Of a stretch of DNA of 64,000 nucleotides, positions 38,995 to 46,811 are shown piece by piece. Under the pieces are notes generated by a model. The model worked only from the letters and a program-made list of their open reading frames with translations. It was not told the DNA's origin and made no database searches. Location: NCBI GenBank assembly GCA_021800165.1, contig JAJYZF010000002.1, forward strand, positions 1-64,000, read 5' to 3'. Both the position numbers and the translations under genes were made by a program. Positions within the stretch are counted from its first letter, which is position 1. Every line of letters begins with the position of its first letter. Origin of the DNA: Planctomycetota bacterium (lineage in GTDB: Bacteria > Planctomycetota > Phycisphaerae > WQYP01).

Positions 38995-39267
38995 ATGGCA
39001 AAAGCAAATGTGGATCCGGTGGAACTCCGGCGCTTTGCGCAGGATTTAAATCGTTTCAATAATGACCTGCAAGGGTTGGTGGGCAGTTTGCAGGCGCGGT
39101 TGCGCGGTTTGGAAAGCGTATGGCAGGATCAGGAACAGCGCAAGTTTACCGAGGCTTTCGAGCAAACCTTGAAGACCATTGCTATTTTTCTGGAAGAATC
39201 GCACCAACATGCGCAGCTCCTGGCCAAAAAAGCCAATGTGATAGAGGAATATCTTAAACAGCGTTAA
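38995..39267 (+). CDS. WXG100-like (ESAT-6 superfamily) protein, first of cluster
   Basis: 90 residues from the ATG at 38995, with AAGGAG 7 bases upstream. Length and pattern fit the helix-turn-helix WXG100 fold: helix one VDPVELRRFAQDLNRFNNDL, a central turn at SVWQDQEQRKF where the family has W-x-G, then a helix FTEAFEQTLKTIAIFLEESH and a Lys/Ala-rich third part. The Trp and the Phe seven residues later are kept; Gly is Asp. No signal peptide, as expected for a type VII substrate. First gene of a cluster that ends with a large FtsK/EssC-like ATPase. The assignment rests on size, motif and context. Confidence 0.75.
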   Translation: MAKANVDPVELRRFAQDLNRFNNDLQGLVGSLQARLRGLESVWQDQEQRKFTEAFEQTLKTIAIFLEESHQHAQLLAKKANVIEEYLKQR

Positions 39268-39295
39268 AGACACCGGATTGGCGCTGGGAGTGACT

Positions 39296-40318
39296 ATGGC
39301 TGAAGGCGCAAAAGTTCATGACATTGATGCGATCAAACGGTTTCGCGCGTACCTGGCCAAAGTCGGCGAGGTTGCGGGGTTGGCGCTGGGTGATGCGGAA
39401 TCGGATATCAACCGCACCATGACCTGGCTGGAAACGGAACAAAGCACGTACTGGAGCGGGCAAATCCGCAAGCGTCAGGAAGTGCTCAAGCGGGCTCAGC
39501 AGGCCTTGCGCGACAAGCAGTTGTACAAAGATGCCAGCGGATCCCAGCCGTCGGTGGTGGAAGAACAAAAAGCGGTGCTCAAGGCTAAAAACAGCCTGCT
39601 GGAAGCGGAACAGAAATTGGCCAATACCAAAGCCTGGATTCGGCGATTGCCCAAGGAAATATCCCTGTATCGGGGTGGTGTACAGCCGCTGGGCAACACG
39701 GTGGCGGCGGGTATGCCCGCGGCTCTGGCCCATCTGACCAATGCGCTGGAGAGTCTGGATCGCTACGTTGCTTCGCCGGTGGAGGCGCAGTCGGCGGCAC
39801 CGGCGGTGATCGGTTTGGAAAGCGCCGGTACCGGCGGTGGGCCGGACATGGCGCGGTCCCCCACCCCAGCGGATGAGGGCAAAACAGAAAATGAAGCGGC
39901 TGTGCTGCGGAGGGCTATTCCAACCGGCGATATTCTCTCGCAGGCCGTACCGGTCGAGCCGGGCCATAACGTGGTGTTGTCCCTGCCGGTGTTCAGCGGT
40001 GTGGAACGAGCACGTATGGTCACGGTGGGCTTATCACTGGAACTCCAACCTGATGAGCCGGTGACGATAGCTGAAAATGACACGCCCGGGGGGCAATGGT
40101 TGTTGACCCGTCTAAGTCAGGGCGGAGTTTATATAGGGCCGGTGGATGGCCCCGCGCCGATAAGATACCGGATGGTTCCCCTGGGACGGTTGTTGGCCAT
40201 GCGTTCTGATCTGGCGGAAGCGATGGCGCTGGGCGCGGGTTTTATGCTGCTGGTTGGGCCGCAGGGGTTGCTGCGAATTTTCAATCAGCGCGATGTCCGG
40301 CTGTGGTCGCGTGCTTAG
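39296..40318 (+). CDS. coiled-coil protein of type VII-like cluster, possible structural part or secreted effector
   Basis: 340 residues from the ATG at 39296, GGAG 5 bases upstream. Residues 1-150 are strongly helical and charged (DIDAIKRFRAYLAKVGEVAG, EEQKAVLKAKNSLLEAEQKL), reminiscent of long WXG100/LXG-type N-terminal domains. A Pro/Gly/Ala linker spans about 165-205. The C-terminal 135 residues form an unrecognised mixed alpha/beta domain (AIPTGDILSQAVPVEPGH, GAGFMLLVGPQGLLRIFNQR). No signal peptide or membrane span. It follows the first WXG100-like gene by 28 bases. The layout helical head - linker - novel domain is that of LXG effectors, but no toxin motif or immunity gene can be seen, so a structural role is equally possible. 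Confidence 0.6.
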   Translation: MAEGAKVHDIDAIKRFRAYLAKVGEVAGLALGDAESDINRTMTWLETEQSTYWSGQIRKRQEVLKRAQQALRDKQLYKDASGSQPSVVEEQKAVLKAKNSLLEAEQKLANTKAWIRRLPKEISLYRGGVQPLGNTVAAGMPAALAHLTNALESLDRYVASPVEAQSAAPAVIGLESAGTGGGPDMARSPTPADEGKTENEAAVLRRAIPTGDILSQAVPVEPGHNVVLSLPVFSGVERARMVTVGLSLELQPDEPVTIAENDTPGGQWLLTRLSQGGVYIGPVDGPAPIRYRMVPLGRLLAMRSDLAEAMALGAGFMLLVGPQGLLRIFNQRDVRLWSRA

Positions 40319-40375
40319 AAGTGGATCGATCCTGGCGGGTGCGGCCATGGCGGTGAATGATCAAAGGTGGTGCCC

Positions 40376-40588
40376 ATGAGTATGCATGAGAGCCGTTCGA
40401 ATATAAGTAAGCTGGTGCGGGAGGTGGAGAACCGTTGGAGTGAGCTGGAGATGGTGTGGAACGATGCCAACAGCCATGCCTTTGAGGAGCGTTTTATCCG
40501 GCCGCTGGTAGAGGATTCGCGTGCAGCCGTTGGCGCGATGGATTATATGAACCGGATTTTGGCTGATATCAAGCGTGATTGCGGATAA
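40376..40588 (+). CDS. second WXG100-like protein, short form
   Basis: 70 residues from the ATG at 40376 (AAAGGTGG upstream). Two helices flank a turn with MVWNDANSHAFEERF: again Trp is followed by x-Asp instead of x-Gly, and Phe follows at the family spacing. It is shorter than the 100-residue norm. Ends 7 bases before the ATPase gene, implying co-translation. Probably a partner of the 38995 protein; these proteins usually form heterodimers or homodimers. Confidence 0.65.
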   Translation: MSMHESRSNISKLVREVENRWSELEMVWNDANSHAFEERFIRPLVEDSRAAVGAMDYMNRILADIKRDCG

Positions 40589-40595
40589 GAGGACG

Positions 40596-43500
40596 ATGAC
40601 TGAAGAAACCGATGCTAGCCCCGTGGCGGCTGGAGAAGCAGATGCGGCTGAAGGTGTTAACCCTGGAAGTATGGCACCTGTCGCGGAATCCGCGGTGGAT
40701 TTACCGCGCAAAGTCTTGCGCGATCTGATGGAGTTGGCTGCGGAATGTGCCGCCCGCGAGGCCGCGCTGGAACGCGAGTACAATGCGGCCACCGCGGAAG
40801 TAGACGCGCGCGAAAAGCGCACGCTTGCCAATCTGGAAGGGAGTCGGCGGCATGCCCAAGAACAGCTCTTAAAAAAGTTTCAGGAGCAGCAGGACCAAGC
40901 TCAGGCCAAGCGGATGCAGCAAACCGAAGAGGTCAGGGCGGCGGATGCCGCGGCACAAAAACAAGCTCGACAGACCTGTGACGCGATCCAGGCGCAGCTC
41001 AAGAAAAACTACGAGCAGGTAGTCTGGGAAGCGGATATTCAACTGGAAGCCGAGCAAAACCGGTTGCGTGCGGAGCTGGCACAGATGCGCCAAACCAATG
41101 CCGCCACTCTGAAGGCCAAACACGATCAGCTCTTTGCTCTACTGGCTCGATATGGGCACGTTCCGGATGCGGAAGCCGCGTTGGCGGGCGATCCATCCGA
41201 TCGGCCGACCATTCCGACGGATACGGCGGAGATTCAGGCGCAATTCGGCCGTCATGTGGCGGACATTGATCAGGCTCTGAAGATGTTGGAACAAACTGAT
41301 TCGGCTAAGTTCTTTGTGGGGGTGTGGCCATACCTGCTATTTGCGGTGGTGGTGCTGTTGGCCGTGGGGATACCGCAATTGTTGCCGGGAGTGATCTGGC
41401 CGGATTTAAATCTGATGGGTGTGACCGGTACGGGGGCCGTGGTGTTGATGGCGTTGCTGCTGTTGTTGCTGCGCTGGCGGGCCCGTCGGGCGGTTCGGCG
41501 GGCATACCGTCCGGGGCATTATGCTTTGTTTTACGCCGACCTGGAAGCCCGAGCGGTGTTGGAGGCGGCCCAAAAGACGCATGATGCCGACTTGGCCAAG
41601 GCCCGGCATCGCCACAAGACGGAAGTGCACAGCGAAAAGGCCAAGGCTGAAGTTATTCTGGAAAAGGCCAAGGCCGCCCGCGATGCCGCCTTGGCAGCCA
41701 GCGCAGCTTCCTGCCAGACCAACTTGTTGCGGGTGGAGGAAGATTATGGCATAGCGGAACGCGAAATACGACGATGGCGCGATGAACGTGAGACCCAGAC
41801 GCAACAAAAGTATCAACAGGAGCTGGAAAACATTCGACAGGGCATAGCGGCGGACCGGTTACGTATCAAAACCCACCGCGAGTCCCAACGGGCCGAGTTG
41901 GAGCAAAAGTGGACGCAGGGTCTATCCAGATTGCAAACCCCAGTGGAAACGGAAGCGGGCGGGCCGGCTGTGGCCACCGGTCAATGGGACCATTGGGTGC
42001 CACCACGCACCTTCGCGCAGACCGTGCGGTTTGGTGAATTGGCCGTGGATGTGCAGGCGATTGTGCGCCAGGCCGCCAAAGACGGGCCATTTACGCTGGA
42101 GATTCCCAGCCGCTTTGCGATGCCGGCGCTGCTGGCGTTTCCGCGGCACGCTTCATTGTTGATGCACGCGGACCGTGCCGGCCGCCCGGCGGCGCTGGCG
42201 GCATTGCAGGCCGTCATGACGCGGCTGCTTACCACCTTGCCGCCGGGGCGGGCCAGGTTCACACTGGTTGATCCGGTGGGTCTGGGGCAGAATTTCGCGG
42301 GCTTCATGCACCTGACGGATTATGACGAAGCGTTGGTGGGGGGCCGTATCTGGACGCAGGCAGAACAAATTGATCAACGACTGGCGGATTTGACGGACCA
42401 CATGGAAACCGTAATCCAGAAATACCTCCGCAATGAGTTTGAAACCATTGATGATTACAACATTCAGGCGGGTGAACTGGCCGAACCTTACCGTTTTCTG
42501 GTGATTGCGGATCTGCCGGTCGGTTTTTCCGACGAATCGCTGCGGCGGCTCAGCAGCATTGCCACCACCGGCGCGCGGTGCGGAGTTTACACCCTGGTTT
42601 TCCGCGATACGCGGGTGGCCGTGCCGGCGGGCACCCATTTGGAAGATTTGGAGTCGCACAGCATCAACCTGGTTTATCAGGATGATCGGTTCGTCTGGCG
42701 GGATGAGGTGTTCAGTCGGTTTCCGCTGACGCTGGATGCCGCACCCGAGGAAAACGATTTGACCACCATTTTGCATCTGGTGGGCAAGCAGGCGCGGGAA
42801 TCCAAGCGGGTGGAGGTTTCGTTTGCGGCCATTGCTCCGGATCCGGATTCGTTTTGGACACGCCACAGCGATGCTGACCTGCATGCGGCAGTGGGGCGGT
42901 GCGGAGCCACGCGGCTGCAAACGTTCCGTCTGGGCAAGGGTGTGGCGCAGCACGCTCTGGTGACCGGTAAAACCGGTTCCGGCAAGTCCACGCTCATGCA
43001 CGTGTTGGTGACGAATCTGGCGATGTGGTATTCGCCGCAGGAACTGGAACTCTATCTCATCGATTTTAAAAAGGGCGTGGAGTTCAAAACCTATGCCACC
43101 CATCGCCTGCCCCATGCCCGGGCCATAGCGGTGGAAAGTGATCGAGAATTTGGCCTAAGCGTCTTGCAGCGTATTGATGCGGAACTGGGCCGGAGGGGGG
43201 ATCTATTCCGGGCGGTTGGCGCGCAGGATCTGGCGGGGTATCGGCAGGCGTCCAAACAACCGTTGGCACGGACGCTGCTGGTGATTGATGAATTTCAGGA
43301 ATTTTTCAGTGAAGATGACAAACTGGGGCAGGATGCGGCCCTGCTGTTGGATCGGCTGGTGCGGCAGGGGCGGGCGTTTGGGATTCATGTCTTGTTGGGT
43401 TCGCAGACGATTGCCGGATCTTCCGGCTTGTCGCGCAGCACCATCGGCCAGGTTGCGGTACGCATTGCGCTGCAGACCACCGAGGCGGATTCGCAAGTGG

Positions 43501-44564
43501 TGCTGGCGGACGGCAATTCGGCGGCCCGGCTGCTCTCCCGTCCGGGCGAGGCTATTTACAACGATGCCGGCGGATTGGTGGAAGGCAACAGCCCGTTTCA
43601 GGTGGCATGGCTGGCTGATGAACAGCGGGATCGATATCTGGAAGCGGTACGGGAAAAGGCCGACCTTCTGGATGTGCGCACGGAACCCACCATTATTTTT
43701 GAAGGTAACACGGCGGCGGATATCCGCAAGAACCGGCAGTTGTTGACGCTGCTGGAAACCCCGCGTGTGGCGGTTAATCCCAGGGTGTGGTTGGGCGAGC
43801 CGGTGGCTATTAAGGAACCCACCAGCATCGTATTTCGGCGGCAAAGCGGCGGCAATGTGATGCTGATCGGCCAATCCGAAGAGCAGGCTTTGGCGATCAT
43901 GTCGGCGGCGATGTTGGCCCTGGCGGCGCAGCAGCCTCCGGATACCAGTCTGTACATTTTCGACGGTAGCGCAACGGATTCACCATCCTATGGGGTATTG
44001 CCGGCTACCGCCGCAGTCACAAAACTGGTCTATAAGAATGTCGAATATCGCGCCGTGCCGGAAGTCATCAAGCAACTGGCGAAGGAATTACAGCAGCGGC
44101 AGGGTGGAACGGTGACCGCGCCGCCGGCAATTTTTATCTTTGTACTGGGTCTGCAGCGCTACCGGCCGCTGCGAAAATCGGAAGATGCTTTCGGGTTTTC
44201 CAGTGGCGGCGGTGATGACAAAGAGGCTGATCCGAGCAAACAGTTCGCCGATCTGCTGCGCGAAGGCCCGGCGTGGGGTATCCATCTGATCATCTGGACC
44301 GATACCGTGGTATCCGTCGACCGCGCTTTAGACCGCAATTCCATGCGTGAATTTGATACGCGGGTACTCTTTCAGATGAGTGCATCGGACAGCAGCAACC
44401 TCATTGATTCCCCGGCGGCCAACCGCCTTGGCCCGTGCCGGGCTTTGGCCTATAGCGAAGAACAGGGCACGCTGGAAAAGTTCCGCACTTACGCGGTGCC
44501 GGACGTAGAGTTTCTGCAGGAAGCCCAACGGAAATTAACCGCCAAACCGGTTAGTCCCGGCTAA
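40596..44564 (+). CDS. FtsK/SpoIIIE-type membrane ATPase, EssC/EccC-like
   Basis: 1322 residues from the ATG at 40596 (AAGAGG upstream). Order of parts: about 220 residues of Glu/Ala/Gln-rich coiled coil; two membrane spans (PYLLFAVVVLLAVGIPQLL and GTGAVVLMALLLLLL, near 245-290); a second coiled coil to about 440; a beta-rich connecting domain; then an FtsK-type ATPase with Walker A GKTGSGKS at 791-798 and Walker B TLLVIDEFQEF around 892-902, followed by RQGRAFGIHVLLGSQTIAG; then a second ATPase-like domain from about 1060 whose P-loop is degenerate (LIGQSEEQ, Gly1092). Type VII motors likewise have one active and later degenerate ATPase domains. No FHA domain. Adjacent WXG100-like genes make a secretion motor far more likely than DNA translocation. 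Confidence 0.85.
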   Translation: MTEETDASPVAAGEADAAEGVNPGSMAPVAESAVDLPRKVLRDLMELAAECAAREAALEREYNAATAEVDAREKRTLANLEGSRRHAQEQLLKKFQEQQDQAQAKRMQQTEEVRAADAAAQKQARQTCDAIQAQLKKNYEQVVWEADIQLEAEQNRLRAELAQMRQTNAATLKAKHDQLFALLARYGHVPDAEAALAGDPSDRPTIPTDTAEIQAQFGRHVADIDQALKMLEQTDSAKFFVGVWPYLLFAVVVLLAVGIPQLLPGVIWPDLNLMGVTGTGAVVLMALLLLLLRWRARRAVRRAYRPGHYALFYADLEARAVLEAAQKTHDADLAKARHRHKTEVHSEKAKAEVILEKAKAARDAALAASAASCQTNLLRVEEDYGIAEREIRRWRDERETQTQQKYQQELENIRQGIAADRLRIKTHRESQRAELEQKWTQGLSRLQTPVETEAGGPAVATGQWDHWVPPRTFAQTVRFGELAVDVQAIVRQAAKDGPFTLEIPSRFAMPALLAFPRHASLLMHADRAGRPAALAALQAVMTRLLTTLPPGRARFTLVDPVGLGQNFAGFMHLTDYDEALVGGRIWTQAEQIDQRLADLTDHMETVIQKYLRNEFETIDDYNIQAGELAEPYRFLVIADLPVGFSDESLRRLSSIATTGARCGVYTLVFRDTRVAVPAGTHLEDLESHSINLVYQDDRFVWRDEVFSRFPLTLDAAPEENDLTTILHLVGKQARESKRVEVSFAAIAPDPDSFWTRHSDADLHAAVGRCGATRLQTFRLGKGVAQHALVTGKTGSGKSTLMHVLVTNLAMWYSPQELELYLIDFKKGVEFKTYATHRLPHARAIAVESDREFGLSVLQRIDAELGRRGDLFRAVGAQDLAGYRQASKQPLARTLLVIDEFQEFFSEDDKLGQDAALLLDRLVRQGRAFGIHVLLGSQTIAGSSGLSRSTIGQVAVRIALQTTEADSQVVLADGNSAARLLSRPGEAIYNDAGGLVEGNSPFQVAWLADEQRDRYLEAVREKADLLDVRTEPTIIFEGNTAADIRKNRQLLTLLETPRVAVNPRVWLGEPVAIKEPTSIVFRRQSGGNVMLIGQSEEQALAIMSAAMLALAAQQPPDTSLYIFDGSATDSPSYGVLPATAAVTKLVYKNVEYRAVPEVIKQLAKELQQRQGGTVTAPPAIFIFVLGLQRYRPLRKSEDAFGFSSGGGDDKEADPSKQFADLLREGPAWGIHLIIWTDTVVSVDRALDRNSMREFDTRVLFQMSASDSSNLIDSPAANRLGPCRALAYSEEQGTLEKFRTYAVPDVEFLQEAQRKLTAKPVSPG

Positions 44565-44752
44565 ATTGTACGTAATATGGATTTCCCTGCGGATGGGGGA
44601 GTAGGCAGTTTCCGGATCAACGGCGCATCTGTGGTGCGGCCAGGAAAATTGTAATATTGCCATTCTTTCCCGCCAGACGCTGGCTGCTGTTCAACAGGGC
44701 TGGCGGTGGTACCATCATGAGGGAAACTCGGAATCCGGCTCGGGGGTTTTAT

Positions 44753-45748
44753 ATGGCTGTCCGCTGCGACGTGTGCGGTGATCTCATCGACGATGCCGCT
44801 TCAGCGCGACTGATCGGCGGCCGGGCAATCTGCGGGCCATGCCATGCCAAACTCCAGCACCCGTTAGCAGATGCCCCAGGGCCGACGGGTGAAACACCGA
44901 GTCTGCGTAAGCCATGGCGAGAAAAAATTGCCGATATCGCGTGGGTTGCGTTGGTGGCGGCGGCGATTGTGCTGCTGGCCGGGACTTTGCTGTGGATGCT
45001 ACCGCCTGTGCGCATTGTGGTGGGGGTGGGTGCTATGCTGCTTTTTCATAGCTTTGGCGTTGTTATAGTGGCCATGGTCGTGCTGCTTGTTGTGCTTATT
45101 ATTCGACGGATGCGTGCCCGGCCGGCGGTGGACGGCATAGCGCGGGTGCGTGAGGCGGGGCCAGCCCCGCAGCCAACAAATCCACAGCGGGTAAAGGCGT
45201 CTGTTCGAACAATGTTGGGAATAGTCGCCACTGCGTTGACGCTGGCCGGTGTCGTGGCACTGATTGGGTGGATACTGGCTTTGCCAATCCTCTTGCTCTT
45301 GACGTTGCTGGCGGATTCCACGCCTGACCGGACCCCCATTTTTCTCATACCGTTAGAGGCAATTGCGGCGCTGCTGGTTGCACGCCTGCTGGCGTACGTC
45401 GGCCAGTTAGGGGTACCCAAGAGACAATTCGCGTGGAGCTTGCCCGAGCTGGCACTGCGCTCGGTAGGCCGCATACTTATGTTGGTCGTGAATTCGGCGA
45501 TTTCGGTGTTTTTCATTTTGTGCCTCTTGACGGTGGCCGGGCCGAGCAACTGGTGGGCTTTTATTTTCGGGTTGGGCGTGGCGGCGGGGATTGGGGTCTG
45601 GTTTCTGCGGCGAAGGCCAGGCGCGAAGCCGGGCTTTAACCTGAGAAGTATCGGGTCCTACTTTTTACGGACTTTTCTGTTCTGGTGTGCGGTGTGGTTG
45701 GCGATTGGCCTAGCCAATCATGTGTGGCCCGACTGGCAACGATGGTGA
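44753..45748 (+). CDS. zinc-ribbon polytopic membrane protein
   Basis: 331 residues from the ATG at 44753, preceded by GGGGG at 8 bases; in-frame starts at 44717 and 44657 would add a non-conserved tail. Residues 4-30 form a four-cysteine ribbon: CDVCGDLIDD then ICGPCHAKL. A short linker is followed by about seven membrane spans (WVALVAAAIVLLAGTLLWML, FGVVIVAMVVLLVVLII, LAGVVALIGWILALPILLLL and others). No known family. It follows the ATPase by 188 bases on the same strand and might be a membrane partner of that system, but it may also be independent. Confidence 0.6.
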   Translation: MAVRCDVCGDLIDDAASARLIGGRAICGPCHAKLQHPLADAPGPTGETPSLRKPWREKIADIAWVALVAAAIVLLAGTLLWMLPPVRIVVGVGAMLLFHSFGVVIVAMVVLLVVLIIRRMRARPAVDGIARVREAGPAPQPTNPQRVKASVRTMLGIVATALTLAGVVALIGWILALPILLLLTLLADSTPDRTPIFLIPLEAIAALLVARLLAYVGQLGVPKRQFAWSLPELALRSVGRILMLVVNSAISVFFILCLLTVAGPSNWWAFIFGLGVAAGIGVWFLRRRPGAKPGFNLRSIGSYFLRTFLFWCAVWLAIGLANHVWPDWQRW

Positions 45749-45760
45749 AGAGTGGGACAT

Positions 45761-45794
45761 TGGCCACGAGGCGGAGCTGAGTTGGTCGTGGCCA
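45761..45794. terminator. 9-bp stem hairpin after zinc-ribbon gene
   Basis: TGGCCACGA (45761-45769) pairs perfectly with TCGTGGCCA (45786-45794) over a 16-base loop, shortly after the stop at 45748. No T-run follows. It may end the cluster transcript or lie between the two convergent units; the remaining 180 bases to 45974 hold nothing recognisable. Confidence 0.45.
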
Positions 45795-45974
45795 GGGCGT
45801 GAATAGTTCAGACGCAGTTGCCTTGGCGTTTTACCAGGGGCTGGGCTGGGGCAAGAATGTGGAGGCTAACTTTTTGTGTGCCCAGGGAATCACAGGTGCG
45901 GGTGGGGGTGCCACTTCCACTCAATTGTTTTTCATGCCGCCACCATTGCAAGCGTGCGCTTTGGCCCGGCCAGA

Positions 45975-46811
45975 TCAGGGCCGATGCGTCGGCCCGGCCT
46001 TGCTTCCGGGAAGTGTCGCATTTGGATTCACTGGAATTCCCATACGATGCAGTGCTATGACCGCCTCAACATGGCTGGCACCGTAGAATGAGTAATGGCC
46101 GGCGGCAAGCTGGAAATACCGGATCGCGTCCTTGCGGTCGCCGTTGAGTTTCAGAAATTCACCGACGGTAAAGAGAAGGACCGGATGCCAGATGCGATCA
46201 TGGCGATTTTCAAGCTGGTCGACCGCCTTAAGGTCCAGCGGTTGGTGTAACTTCAGGGCCTTTTGAAAAAGCTCGGCCAGTTGGGTGTACGCAGCCAGCG
46301 GAGCCATGTGCCAAGTTGCAGCCCTGGCGATAAGGCTGTCCCGCAATGCGGAATCATGGAGGGAATCCGCTAACATTGCGGCTTGGAGCAGATCCAACTG
46401 TGGATCGGGGGCCCCAAAGCGTACACAAGCCAGATAAACCTGGATGGCGCGGTGCGGATGGCCGGTCAGGGCATCAAATGCCGCCCCGGTCATGAGTTCA
46501 CGGACGTTTAAGTGCGGCAGCGAGCGTACGGCGAATGCTCGGGCTGCGGCGATATTGCCATGCTGTTCCATCGCGCACCAGAAATACCAGAGGCATCCGT
46601 TGTACGAGGGATAATGTTGGGTGTCGCGCCGGATCCAGGTTTCGCCCGCGGCCCAGTCGCCAAGGGCTGCATAGCATCTTGCCGCAGCCATCATCGGTGC
46701 GGCTGCCTGGGTTTGAGCGGTTGGAACGACGATGCGCTGGGCCTGATGGTAGTGGCCGCGCCGCATCAGGAAATTGGCCAGAGTTGCCGCCCTGGCTTGC
46801 GGCAAGCTCAC
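45975..46811 (-). CDS. TPR-like hypothetical protein
   Basis: 278 residues starting at a GTG (46811) that overlaps the stop of the propeller gene by four bases (GTGA), so it is translated by coupling. The protein is a series of helix pairs of TPR type: LPQARAATLANFLMRRGHYH, AAPMMAAARCYAALGDWAAG, GAAFDALTGHPHRAIQVYLA and, near the end, VGEFLKLNGDRKDAIRYFQL. No signal peptide or catalytic motif. Last gene of the minus-strand polysaccharide module. It may scaffold or sense the products of the hydrolases; that is a guess. Confidence 0.6.
   Translation of the reverse strand: MSLPQARAATLANFLMRRGHYHQAQRIVVPTAQTQAAAPMMAAARCYAALGDWAAGETWIRRDTQHYPSYNGCLWYFWCAMEQHGNIAAARAFAVRSLPHLNVRELMTGAAFDALTGHPHRAIQVYLACVRFGAPDPQLDLLQAAMLADSLHDSALRDSLIARAATWHMAPLAAYTQLAELFQKALKLHQPLDLKAVDQLENRHDRIWHPVLLFTVGEFLKLNGDRKDAIRYFQLAAGHYSFYGASHVEAVIALHRMGIPVNPNATLPGSKAGPTHRP

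Noticed and set aside
40596-44564. Reading the large ATPase as a chromosome translocase FtsK
   Set aside because: It lacks the four-span N-terminus and the gamma DNA-binding domain, and it neighbours WXG100-like genes.
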